A stretch of 64,000 bases of DNA from Tessaracoccus aquimaris (GTDB taxonomy: Bacteria; Actinomycetota; Actinomycetes; Propionibacteriales; Propionibacteriaceae), in the NCBI RefSeq assembly GCF_001997345.1, contig NZ_CP019606.1, positions 2,914,001 to 2,978,000 on the forward strand, in the 5' to 3' direction. The position numbers were made by a program, and so were the translations under genes. The notes beneath the pieces are model-generated. The model was given only the letters and a program-made list of their open reading frames with translations. It was not told where the DNA came from and did not search any database. Below, piece after piece: positions 16,311-26,200 of the stretch; within the stretch, counting starts at the first letter, position 1; every line of letters begins with the position of its first letter.

Positions 16311-17205
16311 GGCGTTCCTTTCTCGACAGGAATCCCGGGGTCGGGGCGATCGCGCCCCAGAAGGGCGTGGGACGCTCCATCAGCAAGCGCCGTAGGTCGG
16401 CGTCGGCACTCTCGAATGCTGCCTGATCTTCGGGGGTGCGGAAGATCGACGCGAGCGCCCTCTCCTCGTCGGGATCGGCGACGCCGACGACCCGGAAGGG
16501 GCGCCATCCCGATTGCAGGTGCCAGCGCGCCATCCGCGCCTCCTGTGGGGAGCGCGTGATGCGGGCGGAGGCCTCCAGCCGGAAGAAGCGCACGATCTCA
16601 TCCCGACGATCGACGACCTCCTGCACGACCCGGGCGGCCTCGCCTTCCAGCCGAGGTATGAGCGATCGATATGCGGCCTGCATCGTGGCCTCCTGGACGG
16701 CGATCCTGGCCATCTGGCCTGCGGCGACCGACTCTCCGACGAGGGAGGTCCACACCGGGACGACGATCGGCAGGACCCGCTCGTCGTACCAGGAACGTAG
16801 CCTCGCGCCGAGCCGGGCGCGTTCAAACGGCTCGGGCAGCGGCTCACCGTTCGCCGTCAACAGATCACGAACCGCGTGGGCCAGCCACAACCGCTCGTAC
16901 GCCCATGTCGCGACGAAGGCCGTGATCCTCCCCTCGTTGCCCGTCCAACTGGCGAGCAGGGCGCGCGTCTCCGACAGCGCGGCGCTCTCGATCCGCCAGA
17001 GGAACGCGAGGTCGTCTCGCACGTCACCGGTGATGCCGGTGAGCTTCGCCTTGGCGATCCCGAGCCTGCCCCGCGCGTCACGCGTGTACGCAGCAACATC
17101 GAAGTCGGTGAAGAGTGTCAGGGGCCGGCCCGCGATGGAATGGAGTCTTCCGTCGCGGTAGCCGGGCAGGCTGGACGCGTCGCGTCCCGAAACCTTCGTC
17201 GTCAC
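16294..17205 (-). CDS. ferritin-like-fold protein that has lost its metal ligands, 303 aa
   Basis: Residues 70-250 align by pattern with the neighbouring diiron protein. 'FVATWAYERLWLAHAV' corresponds to 'FMTTWNREEFWHGEAL', and 'QEATMQAAYRSL' to 'NELSAVAAYRRM'. Yet both ExxH motifs are gone: Glu and His become Arg and Leu in the first, Arg and Ile in the second. I infer a non-catalytic paralogue, perhaps a partner subunit. The GTG start at 17205 is supported by a 4-base GTGA overlap with the acetyltransferase stop. Transcribed with the GNAT gene before it and the diiron gene after it. Confidence 0.7.
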   Translation of the reverse strand: MTTKVSGRDASSLPGYRDGRLHSIAGRPLTLFTDFDVAAYTRDARGRLGIAKAKLTGITGDVRDDLAFLWRIESAALSETRALLASWTGNEGRITAFVATWAYERLWLAHAVRDLLTANGEPLPEPFERARLGARLRSWYDERVLPIVVPVWTSLVGESVAAGQMARIAVQEATMQAAYRSLIPRLEGEAARVVQEVVDRRDEIVRFFRLEASARITRSPQEARMARWHLQSGWRPFRVVGVADPDEERALASIFRTPEDQAAFESADADLRRLLMERPTPFWGAIAPTPGFLSRKERRGVRP

Positions 17206-17786
17206 GGCTTCTTGATTCCTCCGACCGGTCGTGGTGGTACCAGGGTAGCCATTTGCGACCGACGCGCGACCCCCTGATCCGGGGAAGAGACACCGCCCAG
17301 ATCCTTGATCAACGACTCGGACCGTTCGCTGGCTCGCCGCTCGACGCCATGGTCGTCGAGATAGCTGTAGGCGCACTCGTCAAAGACGCCTGTCGGACGG
17401 TAACCGAGCCGCAGATACAGCCCACGGGCGGCCTGGTTGTCGTCCTCGACGGCAAGCACCGTCCGGGCGACGCCCCGCGCCGACGCCAAGCGCTCGGCGT
17501 GATCGATCAGCCCTGTTCCGATGCGCGCCCCGCGGTGCCCGTCGCGGACGTGCAGGTGGTTGATCTCGACGGCGTCGGGATGCGCGGTGCGCGCGGCGGC
17601 TCCGACGCAGCCCTCCCACTGGACCAGTGCCACGCCGACAGGGTCGTCGTCGAGCCAGGCTGCGAGGAAGGTCGCCTCCCCGGCGGCCGCCCTGGCCGCG
17701 TGCCCATCCCAGACGTCGTGGGCAGGCCAGCGGGAGCCAAGCGCCGCGAGGTCCTCGGCCGACACGGGCCTCACGTCGGCGGTCAC
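17202..17786 (-). CDS. GNAT family N-acetyltransferase, 194 aa
   Basis: Acetyl-CoA-dependent acyltransferase fold. 'INHLHVRDGHRGARIGTGLIDHAE' contains the R-G-x-x-I-G-x-G acetyl-CoA pyrophosphate loop (motif A), and 'NQAARGLYLRLGYRPTGV' is motif B. The natural substrate cannot be told. About 35 extra residues follow the domain. The GTG start overlaps the restored stop of the response regulator gene (GTGA), so all of 16-19 kb on this strand may be one transcript. Confidence 0.85.
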   Translation of the reverse strand: MTADVRPVSAEDLAALGSRWPAHDVWDGHAARAAAGEATFLAAWLDDDPVGVALVQWEGCVGAAARTAHPDAVEINHLHVRDGHRGARIGTGLIDHAERLASARGVARTVLAVEDDNQAARGLYLRLGYRPTGVFDECAYSYLDDHGVERRASERSESLIKDLGGVSSPDQGVARRSQMATLVPPRPVGGIKKP

Positions 17787-18441
17787 ACGACCCCGACCGG
17801 TAGGCGATCACCACGAGTTGGGCGCGGTCGCGGGCGCCCAGTTTGGTCAGGATGTTGCCGACGTGGGTTCGCGCGGTGGCCTTGCTGATCACCAGTCGCT
17901 GCGCCAGTTCGTCGTTGTTGAGGCCCTCCGCGACGAGCGTCAGTACCTCGCGTTCGCGTTCGGTCAGCTCGTCGAGTCGCGGGTGGCGGGCACCGACCCG
18001 CGGCGCCTGGCCGGGGCGGGCGAAGGTCCCGATCACGCGGGTGGTGACGCGCGGGGACAGCAGCGAGTCACCCGCCGCGGCCGCACGGACGGCGCGCAGG
18101 ATCTCGTCGGGGTCGGCGTCCTTGATCAGGAACCCCGCGGCGCCCGCCTCGAGAGCGGCGAAGACGTACTCGTCCAACTCGAAGGTGGTCAGCATCACGA
18201 CCCGGACCCCCTCGCAGGCAGCGTCGGCGACGATCAGGCGCAGGGCGGCCAGCCCATCCAGCACCGGCATCCTGATGTCCATCAGGACGACGTCGGGGCG
18301 AAGGGTCGAGGCAAGGTCGACGGCCTGTCGACCGTCCTCGGCCTCCGCGACGACCTCACAGTCGGGCTCTGACGAGATGAGGGCCCTCAGGCCCATCCTG
18401 ACGAGGGGCTGGTCGTCGGCGATCACGACGCGGATACTCAC
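17783..18441 (-). CDS. NarL/LuxR-type response regulator (frameshift near the 3' end)
   Basis: Receiver domain with acidic pocket 'IADDQ', phospho-acceptor Asp in 'VVLMDIRMP', 'TTF' and Lys in 'FLIKDA', then a LuxR-type helix-turn-helix 'LTEREREVLTLVAEGLNNDELAQRL...'. As sequenced the frame misses its stop and runs on into the GNAT gene to 17380. Adding one G to the four-G run (C4 at 17791-17794 on the plus strand) gives the usual ending 'YRSGVV' and a TGA at 17783 that overlaps the GNAT start by 4 bases. The restored length, 219 aa, is normal for the family. Pairs with the sensor kinase just upstream. Confidence 0.85.
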
Positions 18442-19586
18442 GCCGCCTCCCCGGCCGGGAGCAGCGCGTCGACGGTGAACCCGTCGGCACCCGCGTCGAG
18501 CAGCAGCGTGCCGCCGAGCGCGTCGACCCGCTCGCGCATGCCGGTCAAGCCGCCGCCGAGCACGATCGGTCCGGTCACCGCACGATCGCTGTGCACCCGG
18601 ACGGCGAGGGACTCCTCGCGTTGGGCGACGGTGACGGCGATCCTGGCCCCAGGCGCGTGCCGGAGGGCGTTGGTCAGGGACTCCTGCACGATGCGGTGCG
18701 CGACGGCCTGGACGCTCGGCGCCACCGGGTCCCGCCCCTCGTCGAGGCGCAGTTCGACCGGTACCCCGGTCGCGCGGACCTGGTCGACGAGGGCGGCAAT
18801 GGCACCAAGGTCGGGCGTGGGTGCGAGGGGCGCGTCGTCCTCACGGAACACGCCGAGCGTTCGCCGCACCTCCGCGAGGGCGTCCTTTGAGGTGGCACGG
18901 ATCGCCTCAAGACTCTCGCGGGCCTGCGCGGGGTCGTCGTCGAGCACCTTGAGCGCGACGCCAGATTGCAGCGTGATCAGCGACAGGGAGTGGCCGACGA
19001 CGTCGTGGATGTCGCGGGCCAGGCGCAACCGCTCCGCGTGCGCGACGCGTTCGAGTTCATCGCGGCGCCGCTGTGCCCGCTCGGCGTGGCGGTTGTGGAC
19101 GGCGAGAGCCACGCCCACCGGCAAGAGGGTCCAGGCGAGCATCGTCACGACCGTGAACCAGTGCCGCAGGTCGAACGGCGCGCCGGCCGCGAACGCCGGA
19201 ATGAGCAGGAGTGCCCACGGCCACCTGGATCGCAGTTCATGGACCCTGAAGAACCCGATCGACGCGATCACTGCGACGAACACCGCCCCAACCGGCGCGC
19301 CTCCGGAGACGAGGTAGATCGCGAGTCCGGCCACCGCCACGAGGTAGCCGACGAGCGTGCGGCGGGCCGCGACCCCTCCCGCGCTGAGCGCGACGCCGAC
19401 CCAAGCGAGCCCGCTGAGCGGGACCATCCGGGGTCGACCCTCACCGAACGGCTTGTGGCCGGGTTCGAAGCCCTCAAGGCGGAATGTCTGGGTGATGCTC
19501 CACGCCATCACGAGGACGGCGACGACGGCGAGCGTGAGCAGCGCGTCAACCGCCCATTGTCGGCGGGTCTCGGATCGGGGATGCAC
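18438..19586 (-). CDS. NarL-type sensor histidine kinase, 382 aa
   Basis: About five or six N-terminal membrane helices (residues 13-150) without a large extracellular sensor domain. A HisKA_3 dimerisation region follows with phospho-acceptor 'ARDIHDVVGHSLS', then a HATPase domain with 'VQESLTNALRHAPGA' (N box) and a 'GGGLTGMRERV' G-box. Such kinases usually sense membrane or envelope state. Its stop overlaps the regulator's start by 4 bases, forming a classic two-gene system. The divergent SHOCT-protein genes are the likely targets. Confidence 0.9.
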   Translation of the reverse strand: MHPRSETRRQWAVDALLTLAVVAVLVMAWSITQTFRLEGFEPGHKPFGEGRPRMVPLSGLAWVGVALSAGGVAARRTLVGYLVAVAGLAIYLVSGGAPVGAVFVAVIASIGFFRVHELRSRWPWALLLIPAFAAGAPFDLRHWFTVVTMLAWTLLPVGVALAVHNRHAERAQRRRDELERVAHAERLRLARDIHDVVGHSLSLITLQSGVALKVLDDDPAQARESLEAIRATSKDALAEVRRTLGVFREDDAPLAPTPDLGAIAALVDQVRATGVPVELRLDEGRDPVAPSVQAVAHRIVQESLTNALRHAPGARIAVTVAQREESLAVRVHSDRAVTGPIVLGGGLTGMRERVDALGGTLLLDAGADGFTVDALLPAGEAA

Positions 19587-19643
19587 CCCCTCAGCCTACG
19601 CAGCCGCACCTGCTGACGGCTCGTCTCGGGGGATGACCTTCTC

Positions 19644-19663
19644 CCTACGTCACCTGACGTAGG
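19644..19663. promoter_or_regulatory. 20-bp palindrome CCTACGTCA-CC-TGACGTAGG
   Basis: Perfect 9-bp inverted repeat with a 2-base spacer in the intergenic region between the sensor kinase gene and the divergent SHOCT gene. LuxR-type response regulators bind such short palindromes, so this is a candidate autoregulatory operator of the adjacent two-component system (inference). Confidence 0.55.
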
Positions 19664-19729
19664 GGCGGCCCGTCAAGATCGTCGCGCAGGCCGATGAACG
19701 CGAGGACGCGAAGGCGAAGACTTGTGGTC

Positions 19730-20059
19730 ATGCAACTTCTACTGGAACTGCCCCAGCACGGGGCTCACGCAATGGGTCCGATGCTCTTCGGTCTCATGAT
19801 GTTCAAGGCGCTGCTGTTCGGCCTCCTGATCTTCGCCGTCATCAAGTTGGTGAAGCATCGTCGCCTCGGCCCGGTCGGCTTCGCCCCACGCGGCGCAGGA
19901 CCCGCTGGCGGTCACCCGCACGGCTGGGCCGCGCACCGTCCCGCGGAGGACGCCGCCTTCGACACCCTGCGGATGAGGCTCGCCAACGGCGACATCACGC
20001 CGGAGGAGTACCTGGAACGCTCGTCGGTGCTGCGGACACCGCAGGAACCGCGCGAGTAA
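19730..20059 (+). CDS. small membrane protein with C-terminal SHOCT domain, 109 aa
   Basis: One hydrophobic helix (residues 18-40, 'MLFGLMMFKALLFGLLIFAV'), a basic and Gly/His-rich linker, then a SHOCT oligomerisation motif 'TLRMRLANGDITPEEYLER'. Similar small proteins sit next to two-component systems in actinobacteria; their function is not established. I chose ATG 19730; ATG 19694 in the same frame would add 12 basic residues. Followed 9 bases later by a second SHOCT protein. Confidence 0.7.
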   Translation: MQLLLELPQHGAHAMGPMLFGLMMFKALLFGLLIFAVIKLVKHRRLGPVGFAPRGAGPAGGHPHGWAAHRPAEDAAFDTLRMRLANGDITPEEYLERSSVLRTPQEPRE

Positions 20060-20068
20060 GGGTCAGCC

Positions 20069-20281
20069 ATGTTCTTCGTGATCGCGATCGCCGTGTTCCT
20101 CATCGCGCTGCAGCACCGAGGAAGCATCGGCCCCTTCCGCTGGCTGGGCACCCCGGTCGCGGCAGCGCCCCAGCCCACCGCCATCGACTCGGCCGAGGGC
20201 GTGCTCGCCCGACGCCTGGCCGACGGCGACCTCAGCCCCGACGAGTACCTGGAAAGGGCGGCCCTGCTGAAGGACCGCTGA
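20069..20281 (+). CDS. small membrane protein with SHOCT domain, 70 aa
   Basis: Short N-terminal hydrophobic helix (FFVIAIAVFLIAL) and a C-terminal SHOCT motif 'LARRLADGDLSPDEYLERAAL', clearly related to the preceding gene (tandem duplication in miniature). ATG with GGGTCAGCC upstream. A hairpin follows at 20298. Confidence 0.72.
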   Translation: MFFVIAIAVFLIALQHRGSIGPFRWLGTPVAAAPQPTAIDSAEGVLARRLADGDLSPDEYLERAALLKDR

Positions 20282-20297
20282 CCACCCATCCAATCAA

Positions 20298-20323
20298 CGG
20301 CCCGGAGAACACCTCCGGGGCCG
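20298..20323 (+). terminator. hairpin after the SHOCT genes
   Basis: CGGCCCGGAG / CTCCGGGGCCG stem with one bulge and a short loop, 17 bases beyond the stop of the second SHOCT gene and before the HerA operon. Confidence 0.55.
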
Positions 20324-20425
20324 TGCTCTGCGTTCGGCGCAGCACTTCCCAACCCGAGCCGATCCCGGATCTGTCGGCGGCGGTCGGTACGGTGGTCCCC
20401 ACAGGTCGTCGAGGCAGGGAGGGTC

Positions 20426-22135
20426 ATGGCCGAGCAGCGTGACACCGTAGGACTGGTGGCCGGGACGAGCGACTCGACGCCGCTGAAGTTCAGCGTCGCC
20501 GTCGGCCCGGATGCCTACCTTCAACTCGACGACGTCGTCACCACCGAGCGCGTCGTCCCCGGCGTCGGCCCCGTCCGTACTTCCGGCGTCGTCACCCAGG
20601 TCGTCGCGCGCCACGAGGGCGCCAGCTTCGGCTCAGACGCGTTCCTGATCGCCGACGGAGTGCTTCCCGCCATCACGCAGGAAATCGCAGAGGTCACCAC
20701 CACGCGGGTCGACCCAGAGGTCTACGTCCCGCCGCTGCCGGGCGTCGCGGCGACCCGCGCGACGGGCGCCCAACGCGACCGCGCGCTCTACTTCGACTCG
20801 ATGGACAAGAAGGTCGTCGTTGGCCTCGGCAGGGACGGCGCCCCCGTCTACGTCAACCTCGACTTCCTCGACGGCACCCGCGGCGCGCACGTGTCCATCT
20901 CCGGCATCTCCGGGGTCGCGACCAAGACCAGCTTCGCGCTGTTCCTGCTCCACTCGCTGTTCGCCTCCAAGGTGCTCCGCGAGCGAGCGCTTTCGGCGAA
21001 GGCGCTGATCTTCGCCGTCAAGGGCGAAGACCTGATGTTCCTCGACAAGCCCAACGCAAAGCTCGACGACTCCATGCGCGCGCAGTACGCGCGGCTCGGG
21101 CTGCCCGCCACGCCCTTCGACTCGGTGCAGTTCTTCGCTCCCCCGACCCCCGGCGACACCACCGGACGCCCGCACGTGGCGGGCCGCACCAGCGGCGTCG
21201 ATGCGTTCTGGTGGACGCTCGCCGAGTTCTGCCAGAAGGAACTGCTCCCCTACGTCTTCGCCGACGCCGAGGACGACCGCAACCAGTACACGCTTGTCAT
21301 CCACCAGGTCGCGGCCCAACTGCGCCGCGAGGCCAAGGCAGCGGGGGTCGACGGCGCCGTCTCGATTGGCGGCACCCAGCTTCGCACCTACGCCGAGTTG
21401 GTCGAGTTCATCGCCGACCGCCTGCAGGACGATACCACCAAGGCCGACTGGGCTGGCGCGGCCACGACGGCGGGCTCGGTCAACGCGTTCATCCGACGAC
21501 TGCGCTCCTCACTGAAGGCTCTCGGCCCCATCATCCGCGGCGACCTCGCGTCGCGCCCCGGCCAGCGCCAGGTCTCCACCGCGAACAGCCGGGTCACGGT
21601 CGTCGACCTGCACAACCTGCCCGACCGGGCCCAACGCTTCGTGGTCGGCGTCGTGCTGCGCGCCGAGACGGAGGCGAAGGAGCGCGCCGGCGCAGGCGGG
21701 CTGCTCTTCACGATGCTCGACGAGTTGAACAAGCACGCGCCCCGCGAGGGCAACTCCCCCATCAAGGAGGTGCTGCTCGACATCGCCGAGCGAGGCCGCT
21801 CGCTCGGCATCATCCTGATCGGCGCGCAGCAGACCGCCTCCGAGGTCGAGCGCCGGATCGTCTCGAACTCGTCGATCCGCATCGTCGGCCGCCTCGACCC
21901 TGCCGAGGCGGGCCGCCCCGAGTACGGCTTCCTTCCCACCTCGCAGCGGCAGCGCGCCACCCTCGCCAAGCCGGGAGCGATGTTCGTGGCGCAGCCCGAA
22001 CTGCCGGTTCCGCTCGCGGTCGAGTTCCCGTTCCCCGCCTGGGCGACGCGCCAGTCGGAGATGGCGCCCGAGTCGAGCGGGCCGATCAACATCATGTCCC
22101 GGATGGCGCGCGACGCCGACCCCGCGCCCTTCTAG
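20426..22135 (+). CDS. HerA-like ATPase/DNA translocase, first gene of the DNA-repair operon, 569 aa
   Basis: N-terminal beta-barrel-like region (residues 1-110) then an FtsK/HerA-type ATPase. The P-loop reads 'ISGISGVATKTS', with Thr where Walker A normally has Gly before Lys. Walker B is 'LLFTMLDELNKHAP', and 'GIILIGAQQTASEVERRI' plus 'RIVGRLDPAEA' are the sensor and arginine-finger-like parts seen in HerA and VirB4. In archaea HerA hexamers pump DNA and work with NurA nuclease and Mre11-Rad50; the same partners follow here in tight order. GTCATG start with AGGGAGG upstream. Probably the first gene of a four-gene transcript. Confidence 0.85.
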   Translation: MAEQRDTVGLVAGTSDSTPLKFSVAVGPDAYLQLDDVVTTERVVPGVGPVRTSGVVTQVVARHEGASFGSDAFLIADGVLPAITQEIAEVTTTRVDPEVYVPPLPGVAATRATGAQRDRALYFDSMDKKVVVGLGRDGAPVYVNLDFLDGTRGAHVSISGISGVATKTSFALFLLHSLFASKVLRERALSAKALIFAVKGEDLMFLDKPNAKLDDSMRAQYARLGLPATPFDSVQFFAPPTPGDTTGRPHVAGRTSGVDAFWWTLAEFCQKELLPYVFADAEDDRNQYTLVIHQVAAQLRREAKAAGVDGAVSIGGTQLRTYAELVEFIADRLQDDTTKADWAGAATTAGSVNAFIRRLRSSLKALGPIIRGDLASRPGQRQVSTANSRVTVVDLHNLPDRAQRFVVGVVLRAETEAKERAGAGGLLFTMLDELNKHAPREGNSPIKEVLLDIAERGRSLGIILIGAQQTASEVERRIVSNSSIRIVGRLDPAEAGRPEYGFLPTSQRQRATLAKPGAMFVAQPELPVPLAVEFPFPAWATRQSEMAPESSGPINIMSRMARDADPAPF

Positions 22136-22142
22136 GAGACCG

Positions 22143-23297
22143 GTGAAGTTCCTCCACACCGCCGACTGGCACGTCGGCAAGACCCTCAAGGGCCGCAGCC
22201 GACTGGAAGAGCAGCAGGCGGTCCTCGCCGAGATCATCGACATCGCCGTCCGGGAACAGGTCGACGCGGTGCTGATCGCGGGCGACCTCTACGACAGCGC
22301 CGCCCCCAACGCAGAGGCGCAGCGACTCGTCAACGGCGCCCTCCTCAAGCTGGTCGGCGAGGGCATCGAGGTCGTCGTGATCGCGGGCAACCACGACCAC
22401 GCGCGCACCTTCGAGGCGCTGCGCCAACTGATGGCGGCGGCTGGCATCGAGTACACCGGTCGGGTCCGCGCGGCTGACGATGGCGGCGTGCACCGCTTCA
22501 CGGCCAGGTCGACCGGGGAGGAGGCGGTCGTCGCACTCGTCCCCTTCATCACCCGGCGCCACATCATCGGCACCGAGGAGATCGTCACCGGCACGCCCTC
22601 GGAGAACGCGGGCCAGTACGACCAGTCGGTCCGCGACATCATCGCAGCCCTTGCGACATCGTTCGGGCCTGACACCGTCAACATCGTGATGGCGCACCTG
22701 ACGTGCACCGGCGGGGTGATGGGCGGCGGCGAGCGCGAGGCCCAGTCGATCTTCGAGTATCACGTGTCCGCCTCCGCGTTTCCGATCACCGCGCACTACG
22801 TCGCTCTTGGCCACCTGCACCGCCGCCAGCAGATCCCGGCCCCCGCACCCGTGCACTACTCAGGCGCGCCGCTGGCGGTCGACTTCGGCGAGCAGGAGAA
22901 CACGCCAGTGGTGTGTCTCGTCGAGGCCACCCCGTCGACGCCCGCCCGCGTGACCGACATCCCCATCACCGCGGGCAAGCGGCTGCGGACGGTCTCCGGC
23001 ACGGTCGAGCAACTGCTCGCCTCCGTCGAGGACTACGGCCAGGACTACCTGCGCGTCGTCGTCGAGGAACGCACCAGGGCGGGCCTGCGCGACGAGGTCC
23101 TCGACGCGCTGCCCAACGCGCTGGAGGTGCGCATCCACCCCGACTTCGCCCAGACCCAGCCGCAGCACACGGCGCAGAACACCAGCCGCTCCCCGCGCGA
23201 CCTGTTCGCCGCCTACTGCGAGGAGACGGGCATCGATGATCCTCGCCTGCTGGCGCTGTTCTCCGACCTGCTCGACGAGACGACGGCGGCCTCCTGA
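22143..23297 (+). CDS. sbcD: exonuclease SbcD/Mre11 family, 384 aa
   Basis: Calcineurin-type metallophosphoesterase with all five motifs: 'TADWHVG' (DxH), 'IAGDLYDSA' (GDxxD), 'IAGNHDHAR' (GNHD), 'MAHLT' and 'VALGHLHRR' (GHxH). These ligate two manganese ions for nuclease activity on DNA ends and hairpins. The C-terminal part (after residue 270) is the capping and SbcC-binding region. Ends in TGATG shared with the SbcC start, so the two subunits are translationally coupled. Acts as the nuclease of the SbcCD/Mre11-Rad50 complex. Confidence 0.95.
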   Translation: MKFLHTADWHVGKTLKGRSRLEEQQAVLAEIIDIAVREQVDAVLIAGDLYDSAAPNAEAQRLVNGALLKLVGEGIEVVVIAGNHDHARTFEALRQLMAAAGIEYTGRVRAADDGGVHRFTARSTGEEAVVALVPFITRRHIIGTEEIVTGTPSENAGQYDQSVRDIIAALATSFGPDTVNIVMAHLTCTGGVMGGGEREAQSIFEYHVSASAFPITAHYVALGHLHRRQQIPAPAPVHYSGAPLAVDFGEQENTPVVCLVEATPSTPARVTDIPITAGKRLRTVSGTVEQLLASVEDYGQDYLRVVVEERTRAGLRDEVLDALPNALEVRIHPDFAQTQPQHTAQNTSRSPRDLFAAYCEETGIDDPRLLALFSDLLDETTAAS

Positions 23298-26200
23298 TGC
23301 GCCCCGTCCGCCTGGAGATGAACGGTTTCGCGTCGTTCCGCACCGAGACCACCGTCGACTTCGACGGCGCAGACTACTTCGCGCTCGTCGGCCCGACCGG
23401 TGCTGGCAAGTCGACCGTGATCGACGCCATGGTGTTCGCCCTCTACGGCTCCGCGCCGCGCTGGGGTCGCGCCACCGCCATCCAGTACGCGCTGGCCCCC
23501 ACGGCCACCTCCGCCACAGTCCGGCTCGTCTTCGACGTCGGCGCCGAGCGCTACCAGGTGGCGCGCGAGGTGCGCCGTGTCGGCCAGTCCATCCAGCAGC
23601 GCAGCGCCGTCCTGGAACGCTTCGACGACCCGGCCAAGACCGCCGCCACCAGCGACGAGGTCGACGTGGTCGCCTCCGAGGTGCGCGACGTGACGCCCGC
23701 CGTCGAGGAACTCCTCGGGCTGTCCTTCGACGACTTCACCAAGGCCGTCGTGCTCCCGCAGGGCCGGTTCGCCGAGTTCCTCAACGCGACGGTCGGCGAG
23801 CGTCAGGACATCCTCCTCAAACTGCTCGGTGCCCACCAGTACGACATCGTGATGCGCGCCGCAGGCTCGCGCCGAGCCGCCGCGAACTCCGACGTCCTCA
23901 CAGCGGAAGCGCGGATCGGCGACCTCGGGGGCGCGACCCAGGAGGCGATCGACGAGGCACGCGCCCGCGTCGAAGACTTCCGACTCCTCGACGACCGGAT
24001 CACCGCGCTGCAGGCCTCGCTCGACGGCGCCAGGAGCACGGCGCACAAGGCGTCCGACGCGCTCACCTCTGCCGCTGCCGACGTGACGCGACTCTCCGCC
24101 GTCCGGATCCCAGACGGCCTGACGGGCCTTGCGGCCCGGTCGACCCAGGTGCGCGCCGAGGCCGAACGGCTGACCTCCGAGGCCACCGCGGCCGAGGCCA
24201 CCTATGGCGAGGCCCGCGCGGCGCTCGAGGCTGGCGGGAACCGCTCACAGTTGGAGCGCCTGCGCGACCAGTGGGTCGAACTGGCGACCCTCACAGCGAC
24301 ACTGCCCGACCTGCAGACCCAGTCCGCCGAGGCACAGTCCCGCGCCACCGAGGCAGCCGTCGCACGGTCGGCGGCAGAGGCGGCGTGGTCCGAGGCGTTC
24401 GCCGCCGAAGCGGAGGCCGGTCAGGCGCTCGCCGCGGCCGGCTCCGCCGTCCAGGCGGCGGAGGATCGGCGGGCGCGGATCGCCGCCGTCGAGGCCCCTG
24501 ACGGGCTCGACGACCTGGCCCAGCGACTCGACGCCGCCTCCGACGCGGTGCGCGCCGCGGGCGACGCGTTCGACGCCGCCGAGTCTGCCGAGGACGACGC
24601 CCGCGAGGCGCTGCGCACGGCAGGTGAACCCGTCGACCTGTCCCAGACGATCGCCCGGTGCGACGCGGCCATCGCGGCGTCGGCAAGGGTCGACGACCTG
24701 ACCGCCCGAGCCGGCGCCGCGGGGATCGCTCTGGGCGACACCCACGTGATGGCGCAGGCCGCCGAGGCCGACCTGACGGCGGCGCGCGCCCGCAACGACG
24801 AGGCACGCGTCCTCGTCACGGCCGCCGGGCTGAGGGCAGGGCTCAAGGTCGGCCACGACTGCCCGGTCTGCACGGTGCCCGTCGCGACCCTCCCCGACCC
24901 GATCGACGCGGGCGAGGCCGACGCAGCCGCGGGGCTGCTCCGCCAGGCCGACCTCGCGGCGCGCACCGCCCGCGAGGCGGTGACCCGCGCCGAATCCGAG
25001 GTCGCGGCCCTCTCCCGGACGCTCGCCGAGGCCCGCGCCCAACTCGCCAACCTCACACCGTCGGGGACAGACCCCGCCGAGGCACGAGCCGACGCCGTGG
25101 CCGGGCTGGCCAAGGTCGACGCCGCGCGCGCACGACTCGAGGCGGCCCAGGCCGATCGATCGACCGCCCGCGCGTCCCTCGAGGACACCAAGCGCCGCGC
25201 CGCGACCCTCGACGAGGAGCGCAAGGCGGCGCTCACGGCGCTCCGCGAGGCGCGATCCGCCCTCCTGCCGCTCGGGTCACCGGTCGCCGAGTCCGACTCG
25301 GTGCAGGACTCCTGGCGCGAACTGACCTCTTGGGCGAGCGGCGCCCTAACCGACCTCGACGCCACCTCGCTTCCCCGCGTCCGCGCGGACCACGAGGAGG
25401 CCGGGCGAGCGCACTCCGAGGCGACCATGGCGCTCGCCGCGGCCAAGGACGCGCGTGAGAGCGCCTCCGCCGCTGCCGACGGCGCCCGGTCGGCCGTGCT
25501 GCGCGCCGAGTCCACGCTGACCAGAGTCACGGAACGCGGCGAGGACCTCCGTCGCACCCTCGACGGAGCGCCGCCTGCCGCGCAGGTCTCGGGAGACCTC
25601 GACGCGCTGGCCGCCCTCGAACGACAGGAGCGGTCGGCGCTGGCCGCCTTCCAGGCGGCGGGCCAGTCACGCAACGCCGCCGCGCAGGCCGAGCGCGACC
25701 TGCGCGCCGAACTGTCGGCCGCCGACCGATTGCTCCGCGAGACGCGCGACCCATTGGTCCCGCTCGGCGCCCCCTCCGTCGACACGTCCGACCTGCCCGC
25801 GGCGTGGTCTGCCTTGGCCGACTGGGCCAAGACGGCCACGACGGCGGCCGAGGAGAGGCTGCTGGCCGCCCACACGGCCTCCGAGGAGGCGACCAAGGGC
25901 GTCACCGAGGCCGAGGCCGCCATTGTCGCCGCGGCCACGGACTGGGGGCTAGAGGTAGCCACCGCCGCGGGCGTCGCGTCGGCCCTCGCGGCGGAGTCGG
26001 CCCGTGCCGCCGACCGTGTCACCAATCTGGAACGCGACCTTGCCCGGTTGGCGACCCTGCACGAGACGCGCGCAGAGGCCGAGGAACGCAGACAGGTCGC
26101 GGGCATGCTCGCCGAGCACCTGAGCGCCAAGAAGTTCCAACGCTGGCTGGCAGGCGCGGCCCTCGACGTGCTGGTCGAGGCAGCATCGTCCTCGCTGCTC

